Of a stretch of 58,801 nt of DNA, positions 35,777-44,975 are shown one piece after another; position 1 is the first letter of the stretch; each line of letters starts with the position of its first letter. The position numbers and the translations under genes were made by a program. Source of the DNA: Aneurinibacillus danicus (lineage in GTDB: Bacteria > Bacillota > Bacilli > Aneurinibacillales > Aneurinibacillaceae); contig NZ_BJXX01000015.1 in NCBI RefSeq assembly GCF_007991215.1, positions 1 through 58,801 of the forward strand, written 5' to 3'. The notes beneath the pieces were generated by a model, which was given only the letters and a program-made list of their open reading frames with translations, had not been told where the DNA came from and ran no database searches.

Positions 35777-36718
35777 TTATACCCGGTCAATCAAAATCAA
35801 TACCGTAAACATCATCACGTAGACCAGCGAATAAACGAATGAATTACGTGCAAACTTGATATCATCCTTCGCAAAGAAACCCGTCATATTTAAGATGACA
35901 TATCCGATACCGAGTACAGCCATGCCGATAAGATATACCATACCTACCTCGCTGAGCGCGTACAGCATAATAGATACAAGCACAAGAGCGGCCGTATAGC
36001 GGAGAATATGACGTTTCGTTACGGCAAATCCGCGAACGGACGGCAGCATCTGAAATCCTGCGGCACGGTAATCTTCCGCCCGGCGCATCGCCAGTGCCAG
36101 GAAGTGCGGGCATTGCCAGATGAACAGGATGCTGAACAGCACCCAAGCCGTCATGTCAACCGTACCGGAAATCGCCGCATACCCCATCATCGGAGGCATC
36201 GCTCCGGAAACAGCGCCTACAAGCGTATTCAGCGTCGTCGTGCGCTTTGTCCACATCGTATACACCACAACATAGAAGAACAAACCCACAAGACCAAGTA
36301 CGGCCGTCAGCGTATTGATGAGAAGAAGAATGACAGAACCCGCAATTCCGAAAACAAAGCCCATAATCATTACATTTTGCGGATTTAACCGTCCTTCCGG
36401 CAGCGCTCTTGTCTTCGTACGCGCCATAAGCTGGTCAAGGTCACGATCAATATAGTTGTTTAGGCAAGTGCCTGACATAATTACAAGCGCAGAGCCCAGC
36501 ATCGCCATCAGTACCGTATCCACGGGAAGCGGACCGTCGGCGGCAAGCCAGATACCTGCAAACAGCGTCATTAGGTTAGAGACTACAATACCAACTTTCG
36601 TTACCGATACATAATCGCGCCAGTCGCCTTTCGGTTTCGCTTCGGAAAGCGGACCCGGCTCCATTACACGGCTGGCTGGATTTTCGTACATATTTTTTTC
36701 AGAAATAGGCGTACCCAT
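35777..36718 (-). CDS. ctaB: Heme O synthase (protoheme IX farnesyltransferase)
   Basis: A 313-aa UbiA-family prenyltransferase with nine or so helices. It attaches farnesyl to heme B. The first Asp-rich motif is CLNNYIDRDLDQLMARTKTR (about 85-105) and the second region lies near RRAEDYRAAGF. The start at 36718 follows AGGGAGG; the longer reading to 36736 lacks a ribosome site. Its product is used by CtaA, encoded just upstream. Confidence 0.95.
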   Translation of the reverse strand: MGTPISEKNMYENPASRVMEPGPLSEAKPKGDWRDYVSVTKVGIVVSNLMTLFAGIWLAADGPLPVDTVLMAMLGSALVIMSGTCLNNYIDRDLDQLMARTKTRALPEGRLNPQNVMIMGFVFGIAGSVILLLINTLTAVLGLVGLFFYVVVYTMWTKRTTTLNTLVGAVSGAMPPMMGYAAISGTVDMTAWVLFSILFIWQCPHFLALAMRRAEDYRAAGFQMLPSVRGFAVTKRHILRYTAALVLVSIMLYALSEVGMVYLIGMAVLGIGYVILNMTGFFAKDDIKFARNSFVYSLVYVMMFTVLILIDRV

Positions 36719-36745
36719 TTCAAAACCTCCCTGCATATAGTAGCG

Positions 36746-37693
36746 TTAGCCAAGATTTACAGCTGATTGTTTACTGCCGGATACGACTTTGCTGTCTTTG
36801 TCGGCTGTAAGGAGCAAGTTTGCTCCCAATTTTGCTTCTACGACCATAAACACCGCAAGAGCCATCATCAGGGCGGCAATCGTCATATGAATAACATTCG
36901 TAATAACGGCAAGATGCGCCACCACCGTGATGAATCCCGTTATCGGCTGAAGCGCAAGCAGAATGAGCAGCGTAACTGCCTGGTTCTTCATCACTTTGCG
37001 CAGACGCGCGTAGAAGTACAGCCACAGTGACGAGAATACAATCAGCAAAGTAGCAAACACATGCACGTACATCAGCGTTGTCGCGATAGCCGGAGTGGAA
37101 ATGATATTATTCAGCAAATTCATTTTGCCGTTTACCCACACCTGACCGGCGTCGCTGTGTTTGATAAATGCACCCAGCACGTATTCGATATAGATAGCAA
37201 TCGCAGCGATCAGGGCCGGTTTGAACATGGCGCGAACCTGTCTGTCCTCTCGGAATTCGCCCTGCTTCTTACGGAAGTTCGCAAGCGTTACTCCTGTCAG
37301 TACGACAAATGTCGAGAACAGAAGAATGGCAAAGCTTGTATCCATTGCGGTAAAGCCAGGCGGCAGCTTCTTCAGTACATTGATGCCGCCAAGCACCGCC
37401 ACAAACAGCAGCAGAACAAACGAGAGCAGAACCAGTTTCAGCACAATGGGGCTTTCCTTTCGTTTGCGCCACGCGAAATACAGATTGGCCAGCATAAGAA
37501 ACCCTATTCCGGTAGATAACAAGCGATGCGTATATTCTATGATGATTTTCCCTTCTAACGGCGGGATAATATGCCCGTTGCACAGCGGCCAGTCGGAGCA
37601 TGCCAATCCGGCGTCAAACCCTACAACGAGCGCTCCAGCAATCAGCAGCAGAAAGGTGGCGATAGTCGTCACGAAAGGTAAGCGATATCCCAT
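36746..37693 (-). CDS. ctaA: Heme A synthase
   Basis: A 315-aa membrane protein with eight helices. It oxidises heme O to heme A. Conserved heme ligand histidines are seen in IEYTHRLLS (about 53-61) and YVHVFATLL, with paired cysteines CSDWPLC (about 32-38) in the first loop, typical of Bacillus CtaA. AAGGGG precedes the ATG. It lies between ctaD and ctaB, while in B. subtilis ctaA is divergent from ctaB. Confidence 0.95.
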   Translation of the reverse strand: MGYRLPFVTTIATFLLLIAGALVVGFDAGLACSDWPLCNGHIIPPLEGKIIIEYTHRLLSTGIGFLMLANLYFAWRKRKESPIVLKLVLLSFVLLLFVAVLGGINVLKKLPPGFTAMDTSFAILLFSTFVVLTGVTLANFRKKQGEFREDRQVRAMFKPALIAAIAIYIEYVLGAFIKHSDAGQVWVNGKMNLLNNIISTPAIATTLMYVHVFATLLIVFSSLWLYFYARLRKVMKNQAVTLLILLALQPITGFITVVAHLAVITNVIHMTIAALMMALAVFMVVEAKLGANLLLTADKDSKVVSGSKQSAVNLG

Positions 37694-37708
37694 TGTTACA
37701 CCCCTTCT

Positions 37709-39349
37709 TTACGCTCCAAATGACTTTTGAGACGTATAATTTTCTTCTGCTTCGCCGAATTCGTACGGCGGAGCGGTTACATACGGCATTTCGATAAAGT
37801 TGTGTTCAGGCGGAGGTGAAGACACCGTCCACTCGAGCGTTTGTGCGCCCCACGGATTCGCGGGAGCCTTTGCACCACTTCTTAAAGAAACTACAATTGT
37901 AACCACCATCATTACTGCTGCTGCACCAACCAGATACGAACCAAACGTCGCAATCTGATTGGCAATCTGCATACCATTAGCCGGGTCGTACTGGAATACG
38001 CGGCGCGGCATGCCCATCATACCGATGTAATGCATCGGGAAGAACGTCAGGTTCGTACCAATGAAATACATCCAGAATACGATTTTGCCAAGTTTCTCAT
38101 TGTACATACGGCCGGTCATCTTCGGGAACCAGTAGAAGATACCAGCCAGTACCGCCATCATACTTCCCCCGAACAATACATAGTGGAAGTGGGCGACAAC
38201 GAAATACGTGTCATGCATATGCATATCAACCGGTACCGCTGCAAGAAAGATGCCGCCAAGTCCTCCGATGGTAAACATCCCTATGAATCCAAGGGTAACG
38301 AACAGCATCGGCGTGGTAAACCAGTTGGAACCTCGCCATAACGTGGCAAGCCAGTTAAAAATCTTAATCGCGGACGGCACCGCAATAATCATCGAGGTTA
38401 CCATGAACGGAATCCCCGTTGCGAGCGGCATGCCCGCCACAAACATATGGTGTGCCCAAACCAGAAAACCTAAGAAACCGATGGCGATTGACGAGTAAGC
38501 AATCGCATGATAGCCAAAAATCGGTTTCCGTGCAAATACCGGAATAATCTCCGATACGATCCCCATCGCCGGAATCACCATGATATATACCGCCGGATGG
38601 GAATAGAACCAGAACAGGTGCTGGTACAGCATCGGGTCTCCGCCGGCGGACGCATCGTAGAAATGCGTACCGAAATGACGGTCGAACAACAACGTCGTAA
38701 TAGCGCCCGCCAGTGCAGGCGTACCAAACAGCTGGATAAACGCTGTAATTAATGAAGACCATACATACAGTGGAAGACGGTTGAATGTCATTCCCGGAGC
38801 ACGCATATTAAATACTGTTACAATAATGTTTATAGCACCAAGGATTGAAGAAATACCTAAAATATGCACCCCTAAAACCCATATATCAAGGCCAAGACCT
38901 TGCGACTGGATACTGTAGGGTGGATACGCGGTCCAACCGATATCCGGCATTCCAAAATAAAAACTGCTCAAGAACACCACACCGCCCAGCGCAAACAACC
39001 AGAAGGCCAAGTTGTTCATCCGCGGGAACGCCATATCATGTGCCCCGATCATAATCGGAACAAGATAGTTCCCGAACGCTGCGGTGAGCATCGGAATCAT
39101 AAACAGGAAAATCATAATGGAGCCGTGCATAGTGAACATCTGGTTGAACATGTCAGCCTGCGGCACTACATCCGGCATCCCCGGTGTCAGCAGTTCAGTA
39201 CGGATAACGAGCGCCGCCGCTCCTCCGATAAAGAAGAAGAACAAACACGCAACGCCGTACATAATTCCGATTTTCTTATGATCGACGGTAAGCAACCAGT
39301 CTCTGACAAAAGATGGCTTTTTCGTTTCGGCAGTGGCAGTAGCTCCCAT
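37709..39349 (-). CDS. ctaD: Cytochrome c oxidase subunit I
   Basis: A 546-aa catalytic subunit with 12 helices. CuB/heme ligands: YSHPAVYIMVIPAMG (His-Tyr crosslink), WAHHMFVAG, and HDTYFVVAHFHYVLFGG for the heme a/a3 histidines; TMHGSIMIFLFMIPM carries the helix II ligand. It is of the caa3-type A family. The start at 39349 is used because GGAGGAG lies the right distance before it, while the GTG at 39358 is directly next to that site. No fused subunit III. Confidence 0.97.
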   Translation of the reverse strand: MGATATAETKKPSFVRDWLLTVDHKKIGIMYGVACLFFFFIGGAAALVIRTELLTPGMPDVVPQADMFNQMFTMHGSIMIFLFMIPMLTAAFGNYLVPIMIGAHDMAFPRMNNLAFWLFALGGVVFLSSFYFGMPDIGWTAYPPYSIQSQGLGLDIWVLGVHILGISSILGAINIIVTVFNMRAPGMTFNRLPLYVWSSLITAFIQLFGTPALAGAITTLLFDRHFGTHFYDASAGGDPMLYQHLFWFYSHPAVYIMVIPAMGIVSEIIPVFARKPIFGYHAIAYSSIAIGFLGFLVWAHHMFVAGMPLATGIPFMVTSMIIAVPSAIKIFNWLATLWRGSNWFTTPMLFVTLGFIGMFTIGGLGGIFLAAVPVDMHMHDTYFVVAHFHYVLFGGSMMAVLAGIFYWFPKMTGRMYNEKLGKIVFWMYFIGTNLTFFPMHYIGMMGMPRRVFQYDPANGMQIANQIATFGSYLVGAAAVMMVVTIVVSLRSGAKAPANPWGAQTLEWTVSSPPPEHNFIEMPYVTAPPYEFGEAEENYTSQKSFGA

Positions 39350-39364
39350 ACGCTTCACTCCTCC

Positions 39365-40300
39365 CTATTTCAAGGTTTCGATATACTCAGCAATTGCCTT
39401 CGCTTCTTCCTCGGTTACCTGCTGCGGCGGCATTGGTGAAGAATAACCTTGAGGGATTTTCGCTGCAGGGTCCATGATGGATTCTACAATGTACTTCTCA
39501 TCATATTTAGCGGTGCTGCCGTCGGACAGCTTCACGTCTTTGCCAAACATGCCACCCCATCCCGGACCGACCAATTTGTTTTGGTCAGTAGCATGACAGC
39601 TTAAACAGCCTTTCTGTTCGGCAAGCGCTTGCCCTTCGCCGCCAGGACCACCTGCGGCGCCACCGCCGGCTTTTCCGCCGGACTGCACAAATTTATTGAA
39701 TTCGTCTGTATTTACCACGTTGAGTTTCGCTAGCATCATCGAGTGCATTGTCCCGCAATATTCGGCGCATACTATAGGGTATTCGCCCTGTTTAGTTGGG
39801 CCGGACCAGATCTGTGTTTGGCGTCCAGGTACTGCATCCTGTTTAATTCGCATAGCTGGAATCCAAAAGCTGTGAATAATGTCGGCGGATGTAATTTTAA
39901 ATAGGACGTTTTTATCCTCCGGAATGACGAGCTTATTTGTCGTCTTAAATCCTTCTGGATACTCAAAGTCCCATCTCCATTTGTAACCCGTTACATTAAT
40001 CGTGTACACATCTTTTGGTGGGGTCTGAATTGCGTACGTCATCTGTGAACCAAACACGCCAATGGCGACCAGAATAAGAGCAGGTATTACTGTCCAAATG
40101 ATTTCCATTTTCGTGTTCCCGTGCAACGCAATTCCCTGTTTGTCCGGTCGTTTTCTTCTGTAGCGAACAAGGAAGATAAAGAGAAGCATTTCAACCAGGA
40201 CAAAGATGAAAAGAGAGATAGCTGCGATAAACCAAAACAAGGAATCGACCTGCTTTGCCATGTCATTAATGGCCGGGGGAAATAACCAACTGAAATCCAC
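39365..40300 (-). CDS. ctaC: Cytochrome c oxidase subunit II with fused cytochrome c (caa3 type)
   Basis: A 311-aa subunit with two N-terminal helices, a CuA domain and a C-terminal cytochrome c domain. The CuA site is CAEYCGTMHSMM (about 175-186); heme c is bound at CLSCH (about 227-231) with a Met ligand in SSPMPP. So this is a caa3-type oxidase. The start is GTG at 40300, with AAAGGA ahead. Unlike Bacillus CtaC there is no lipobox or clear cleavable signal peptide; the N-terminus is MDFSWLFPPAIND and enters helix 1 directly. Confidence 0.95.
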   Translation of the reverse strand: MDFSWLFPPAINDMAKQVDSLFWFIAAISLFIFVLVEMLLFIFLVRYRRKRPDKQGIALHGNTKMEIIWTVIPALILVAIGVFGSQMTYAIQTPPKDVYTINVTGYKWRWDFEYPEGFKTTNKLVIPEDKNVLFKITSADIIHSFWIPAMRIKQDAVPGRQTQIWSGPTKQGEYPIVCAEYCGTMHSMMLAKLNVVNTDEFNKFVQSGGKAGGGAAGGPGGEGQALAEQKGCLSCHATDQNKLVGPGWGGMFGKDVKLSDGSTAKYDEKYIVESIMDPAAKIPQGYSSPMPPQQVTEEEAKAIAEYIETLK

Positions 40301-40322
40301 ACAATACACTCCTTTCTTCTAT

Positions 40323-40352
40323 CATTTGTTCTATACAGCAGCAGAACAAATG
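40323..40352 (-). promoter_or_regulatory. 10-bp inverted repeat upstream of ctaC
   Basis: CATTTGTTCT/AGAACAAATG with a 10-base spacer lies 23-52 bases before the ctaC start. It could be an operator for an oxidase regulator or a leader hairpin. Confidence 0.4.
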
Positions 40353-40498
40353 AAAATTTAGGTATAAGAAATAATATCTACATGGTAAATACCATATAAA
40401 TGTTATCAATTTTCATCTCATTTGTATAGTGTTTTGAACATATGCACCACTCGGTAAAATTATGTATGGCAAAGGGGGAAAAACCTTGGTAGAAGCGA

Positions 40499-40530
40499 AA
40501 AGAGTAAAGGTGTGTTTTTACCTTTACTCT
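40499..40530 (-). terminator. Terminator of the Nudix gene
   Basis: AGAGTAAAGGT/ACCTTTACTCT, a perfect 11-bp stem, about 50 bases after the Nudix stop, followed by TTTTC on the minus strand. Confidence 0.65.
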
Positions 40531-40579
40531 TACCCAAATGTCATTTATTTGACACATTTTGGTCTGCTTTTTGTCACTA

Positions 40580-41191
40580 TTATTTTACCAATGATGCAAA
40601 TTCATAGAGAATTCTTGCCGTTAATCCCCAGATAATTTTTCCGTCATATTGATAGAAAAATTCAGGGAGTTTCGTACTACGCCATTTGTAATTCTTCCCC
40701 TGCGGGATTAGCTCGAACGGAAAGTTTTCTTCCGGTTTTACCGCCAGATGAACATAATGGACATCCGGTTCTTCTTCTAAAAAGAACTCAAGAGGAACAC
40801 AGAAAACTTCTTCTACTTCGGCACGGTTCGGGGCAATCTTTTGGTAATCATGAATTTTACCGACAAACGAATAAATAGAAGAGGAGTACGGCGGAATAAG
40901 AATACCCAAACTCTCGATGATCTGGATGTCGCTTTCCTCAAGGCCTAATTCTTCACATGTTTCCCGAATCGCTGCGGCCTGCTCGCTCTCATCTCCTTCA
41001 TCAATTTTTCCGCCCGGGAAGCAAATCTCCCCGGGCTGCCTTTTCAATGTCTGTGCTCTTACTTCGAATAGCACATGAAGTTTTCCATCCTTCTCCACCA
41101 GCGGAATTAGAACCGCAGCCCGCATCAGTGGAGCAAATCCAAATAAATTGAAAGAGCGCTGACTTATCCGATTTTGAATTTGTTCTATCAT
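40580..41191 (-). CDS. Nudix hydrolase, CoA pyrophosphatase type
   Basis: A 203-aa hydrolase. The Nudix box is complete: GGKIDEGDESEQAAAIRETC followed by EELGL. The preceding LKRQPGEICFPGG segment is the CoA-specific (NUDT7/YeaB) signature, so it probably splits CoA into phosphopantetheine and 3',5'-ADP. The start at 41191 has GTGGAG ahead; the GTG at 41203 lies too near the first AGGAG. The gene follows the TOPRIM gene by 28 bases in the same direction. Confidence 0.88.
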   Translation of the reverse strand: MIEQIQNRISQRSFNLFGFAPLMRAAVLIPLVEKDGKLHVLFEVRAQTLKRQPGEICFPGGKIDEGDESEQAAAIRETCEELGLEESDIQIIESLGILIPPYSSSIYSFVGKIHDYQKIAPNRAEVEEVFCVPLEFFLEEEPDVHYVHLAVKPEENFPFELIPQGKNYKWRSTKLPEFFYQYDGKIIWGLTARILYEFASLVK

Positions 41192-41218
41192 TCGTGTCTC
41201 CACTACTCCTTTTGTCTT

Positions 41219-41560
41219 TTACAGAATGACAGCCTCATTTACTTGAATATGGGCGTCACGCAAAATTTTCATCAAATATTCGTATGGTGTTCGGGCGATT
41301 TCCGTATAGCTTCTGCGGGTATACAAGTGAACCGCATTGGGAAATTCACTTCTAAGCTGGGAACGCAGTTTCTTGCCGGATGCATCTTCATCCACGAAAA
41401 TGTACACATCGGCATCACCGGCCTGATGATAGATGTCTTCCAGCTTTCGCATACTTAACGTTCCGTGCGTGCAGATAATTTCCACAGGCTCTGCGATGAT
41501 TTTCTCCAGACGTTTCTTATCCGTCTTTCCCTCCACGATAATGACTTTGCCTATGATCAT
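41219..41560 (-). CDS. Stand-alone TOPRIM-domain protein (YusF-like)
   Basis: A 113-aa protein consisting of a TOPRIM fold. The catalytic-type Glu is in IIVEGKTDKKRL (about residues 7-18) and the DxD pair in IFVDEDASG (about 54-62). It is similar to Bacillus YusF and to the N-terminal part of ribonuclease M5. Without the RNase M5 tail its substrate is unknown. It is the first gene of a probable pair with the Nudix gene. Confidence 0.82.
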   Translation of the reverse strand: MIIGKVIIVEGKTDKKRLEKIIAEPVEIICTHGTLSMRKLEDIYHQAGDADVYIFVDEDASGKKLRSQLRSEFPNAVHLYTRRSYTEIARTPYEYLMKILRDAHIQVNEAVIL

Positions 41561-41793
41561 TGCCCATCACCTCGCAGCGAATCTGACCACTTATCGTTAG
41601 AAATCTTACTTTTATTATATGTTGATTTAAAGTATTAGTAAAAACGAAAGTGCATTTTTCGCATAATCCCTATAAATAGTAGGGTTCCAATTATGGCATG
41701 TTCGCATGCTTTGAAAAATCCACTCTGATGTACTAAGCTAAATACAGGATGATCCGCCATAGACAAATTCACGAAGGGAAGGATGAACAGGCC

Positions 41794-43173
41794 ATGAACA
41801 GCGCCTACCGCACCCACCTTGAAACCCATCGCAACACCCATCTTAAAGAACTGAAGGATTTGCTGAGCATCCCAAGCGTAAGTGCCCTTTCCGCCCACAA
41901 ACCGGATAGTAAGCGCGCCGCAGAATGGCTGGCCGATTCTCTACAGGCGGCCGGACTTGAAAACGTGAAAATTATGCCGACCGATGGAAACCCGATCGTA
42001 TACGCCGATTGGTTACATGCCGATAGCGACATTACTGCGTTAATTTACGGCCATTATGACGTACAGCCGGTCGATCCGCTGGAACTGTGGCAAACACCGC
42101 CCTTCGAACCCGATATTCGTGACGGTAAGATTTACGCGCGCGGTGCAACGGATGATAAAGGCCAGATTTTCATGCATATCAAAGCCGTGGAGGCGCTATT
42201 GAAAACGGAGGGCAAGCTGCCGGTCAATGTAAAATTCTGTATTGAAGGCGAAGAAGAAATCGGAAGTCCGGCGCTTGAGCCGTTCGTGGAGCAAAACAAA
42301 GATAGGCTGGCGGCAGACGTGCTGGTTATCTCCGATACGCCGATGCTGGAAAAAGGCAAACCTGCCATTTGCTATAGTCTGCGCGGTTTATGCGCCATGC
42401 AAATTGATATCCGCGGCGCAAACAGCGATTTGCATTCAGGCATTTACGGGGGCGGAGTTGCCAATCCGCTGCATGCTCTCGCCGCCATTTTAGCATCCAT
42501 GCATGATGAGAGAGGACGTGTTGCTGTCGAGGGGTTCTATGACAGGGTCAGACCGCTTACCGAAGAAGAACAGCAGGCGTTCCGCGATTTACGATACGAT
42601 GAGGAAGCGTTGAAGAAAGAATTAAATGTAAGCGAGCTGTACGGAGAAGAAGGGTTCAGCTTCCTGGAGCGCACCTGGGCGCGTCCGACGCTCGAGATTA
42701 ACGGCATATACGGTGGCTTCCAGGGCGAAGGCATCAAGACGGTACTGCCGTCCGAGGCGCATGCCAAGCTGTCCTGCCGTCTGGTCGGCGACCAGGACCC
42801 AAAAGAGATTCAGGAACTAATTGAAAAGCATGTTTACGCACATACACCACCGGGCGTGCAGGTGAAAGTAACCCGCATGGATACCGGCCGGCCGTTCGAG
42901 ACACCATATGACCATCCTGTCATCCAGGCAGCGATGCGCGCATACGAGAAAGCATACGAAGCAACACCTGCACTCACCCGGATGGGCGGATCGATTCCGA
43001 TTGTAGAAGGGTTCGGACGCCTGCTGAATGTCCCGGTCGTACTGATGGGCTTCGGCCTGCCGGGCGAGAATTTCCACGCGCCGAACGAGCATTTCCATCT
43101 GGAGAATTTCGATAAAGGACTCATTACCATCTGTGAGTATTGGAAAGAGCTTGCCGGTATCAAAATGAAGTAA
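41794..43173 (+). CDS. M20-family dipeptidase
   Basis: A 459-aa zinc metallopeptidase. Zn/catalytic motifs: YGHYDVQPVD (about 93), ARGATDDKGQ (bridging Asp, about 127), and EGEEEIGSP with the catalytic Glu (about 150). A C-terminal His is in NEHFHLENF. The dimerisation domain lies between. Members split dipeptides such as Cys-Gly or carnosine-like substrates. The start at 41794 has AAGGA before it; the longer reading to 41749 starts without one. Confidence 0.92.
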   Translation: MNSAYRTHLETHRNTHLKELKDLLSIPSVSALSAHKPDSKRAAEWLADSLQAAGLENVKIMPTDGNPIVYADWLHADSDITALIYGHYDVQPVDPLELWQTPPFEPDIRDGKIYARGATDDKGQIFMHIKAVEALLKTEGKLPVNVKFCIEGEEEIGSPALEPFVEQNKDRLAADVLVISDTPMLEKGKPAICYSLRGLCAMQIDIRGANSDLHSGIYGGGVANPLHALAAILASMHDERGRVAVEGFYDRVRPLTEEEQQAFRDLRYDEEALKKELNVSELYGEEGFSFLERTWARPTLEINGIYGGFQGEGIKTVLPSEAHAKLSCRLVGDQDPKEIQELIEKHVYAHTPPGVQVKVTRMDTGRPFETPYDHPVIQAAMRAYEKAYEATPALTRMGGSIPIVEGFGRLLNVPVVLMGFGLPGENFHAPNEHFHLENFDKGLITICEYWKELAGIKMK

Positions 43174-43215
43174 AGACAGCCGGAATTGTAACGGGTTTGC
43201 CTATAGTTTTTATTA

Positions 43216-43291
43216 AAAGGCTCTGTTAAAGAGCTATGTTGATGTACAAGGAAAATCCAAATCAACAGAAATCTTTAACAGGGCCTTTTTA
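43216..43291 (+). terminator. Terminator of the dipeptidase gene
   Basis: AAAAGGCTCTGTTAAAGA pairs with TCTTTAACAGGGCCTTTTT across a loop that itself can pair (GTTGAT/ATCAAC). A T-run follows. Confidence 0.75.
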
Positions 43292-43343
43292 AAAAGTTCA
43301 TCATTCGGGTCACAGTTCACAAAAAGAGATTTGGTTGTCTTTA

Positions 43344-43673
43344 TCAGTACAAACTTATTTTGGTATTGATTTTTAGTTCAATATTAAAAAATGTGGTGGA
43401 CCATTTAATATGTCTGGCTAATGATTCCTTTCCATCTGTAAATGAATCACCTCTCCTCGAATCCGGATCAATAAAAGCACCAGAAAATAACGCGGCTAAA
43501 ACCAAGAATATTAGTCCAGTTACTCCTGAATACATTGTTATTAAATTGATTTTACCTTGAATCAGAACTATGAGGAAATCGATAAGTAGAATACATAAGC
43601 CAATCCCTAAAGCCTTCAGAAAAATTCCCCCTTTTCCCTCTATTTTTTCCTCGAGACACTTACTTGTTATCAC
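43344..43673 (-). CDS. DUF5316-like small membrane protein
   Basis: A protein of up to 109 aa with two hydrophobic segments (about residues 18-38 and 46-68), then a soluble tail with GAFIDPDSRRGDSF and KWSTTFF, as in DUF5316 proteins of Bacillus. Function unknown. The start is unclear: the GTG at 43673 has no ribosome site, while AAGGGGGA lies 6 bases before a CTG at 43619, which would give a 91-aa product of more usual length; CTG starts are rare. Confidence 0.55.
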   Translation of the reverse strand: MITSKCLEEKIEGKGGIFLKALGIGLCILLIDFLIVLIQGKINLITMYSGVTGLIFLVLAALFSGAFIDPDSRRGDSFTDGKESLARHIKWSTTFFNIELKINTKISLY

Positions 43674-43846
43674 TTTATATTTTTTATTCTTTATTATTTA
43701 AATCGATCCAAAAGAGATAAATTTAGTAAAATTAATGAAAATAATTCCAAAAAAGTACCAAATACCCATATATTAACTGCAAATTATATCACTATTTTGA
43801 TATGATTTCCAATATTTTTCCAATACCACATTGAGGGGGAATTCTA

Positions 43847-44594
43847 GTGAGTAAGAGGAGAAAAATCATGGGTCTTCTGTTGTCGGGTTTTATGGTAGCT
43901 GCAAGTGTACCAGCATTTACCGTATCTGATGTGTCGGTAAAAGAATCCAAGCTGCTTTATCAATCCCAGGAAATAAAGAACGTAGACAAGCTATTTGAAA
44001 GAGCAAAAAATGGAGTTAGTGATATTGAAAGTGATAAGGAAGGCAATGGGGCAGTTTCTCAAATTCTAAAAAATAAAGAAGGAAAGCAAAGGGATGTCAG
44101 GTTATACAAGACAACACAGAAACTAAAAGAAATTAAACTTGCAAATGGTGAAACAGAAACACAATATGCTACGACCGTAATTGCATCTGTTTCTAGAACT
44201 TATGATGGCAATAGATCTGATTCCGGCTCTGATGTAAGTGTAAGTGTTAAATCGTCTTCTACTTTTTATTGGTCAAATGTAACGATAAACGGTATATCAT
44301 GCATAAAACACCAAGGGGCTAGTGGGAGCTGGGTTATTAGTGATTCTAATATTTCTATTTCTAATCGACAGGTAGAGTTAGGTGGCTGTTGGTTACTCTC
44401 CTGATTCTTTTATTAAAAATCAGTATTACACATATAATACCACAAGTAATACGTTCGATATTCTTCCACCGTCATCCTGGAGTCCGGTTGGAACAGCCAA
44501 ACGTGGTTTCTTTGGTGTTAATACAAAATGTACGGTAAAAGAGATTAGTACAGGGGATACGTGGAACTTCATTTTTACAAATAAACTTCAGTAA
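43847..44594 (+). pseudogene. Secreted protein of unknown family, frameshifted
   Basis: Translation begins at GTG 43847 behind GAGGGGGA. A signal peptide (MGLLLSGFMVAASVPAFT region) is followed by a charged linker and a Ser-rich domain (SVSRTYDGNRSDSGSDVSVS). The frame stops at 44404, but the -1/+2 frame continues from about 44386 with VGYSPDSFIKNQYYTYN to FTNKLQ, ending at 44594. The two parts read as one beta-rich secreted protein of about 247 aa, broken once near 44382-44388. I do not recognise the family. Confidence 0.6.
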
Positions 44595-44610
44595 AAATTA
44601 CTCGTAGTAT

Positions 44611-44652
44611 AAATCACTACTTCGTTACTTAGGAGCGAAGTAGTGATTTTTC
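44611..44652 (+). terminator. Terminator of the secreted-protein gene
   Basis: AAATCACTACTTCG/CGAAGTAGTGATTTTT, a 14-bp perfect stem with a T-run, 17 bases after the second stop. Confidence 0.88.
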
Positions 44653-44807
44653 CTTTATACATGAGGTTTTTACGCAAATTAAATGTTATTAACTAGACTC
44701 TTACAGTTTTTCACTTCCCCCTAAAAAAGGCCAGGACATCCTAAAGAGCGCACTTTGCTTTTTTTACATAATATATTTATAATTGTAAACACTATAGTAA
44801 ATACAAT

Positions 44808-44940
44808 TTTTGTGGTATGAAGGAAAAAAGAGAAGAGAACGAGACAATGATTCCAATGTGGAAAAAGGCGAAGGCCTTTTTCTTCCCTGGATCTCATTTC
44901 CTCTCCCCTCTCCTTCTTTCCTCCTGATTTTCACAGAAAA
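44808..44940 (+). repeat. Dispersed intergenic repeat, copy G (left end missing)
   Basis: From TTTTGTGGTATGAAGG through the purine arm, the hairpin AAAAAGGCGAAGGCCTTTTT and the right end GATTTTCACAGAAAA. The right end lies 36 bases from the yitJ stop. Confidence 0.8.
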
Positions 44941-44943
44941 CAG

Positions 44944-44971
44944 AGGCCAGCCTATTGCTGTGCCTCCGTTT
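44944..44971 (-). terminator. Terminator of metH-yitJ
   Basis: CGGAGGCA/TGGCCTCTG hairpin followed by TTTTCTG on the minus strand; the T-run coincides with the right end of repeat copy G. Confidence 0.55.
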
Positions 44972-44975
44972 CCGT

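Noticed and set aside
41635-41898. 87-aa hydrophobic minus-strand frame before the dipeptidase gene
   Set aside because: It overlaps the start of the dipeptidase gene in antisense, lacks a ribosome site, and matches nothing I know.
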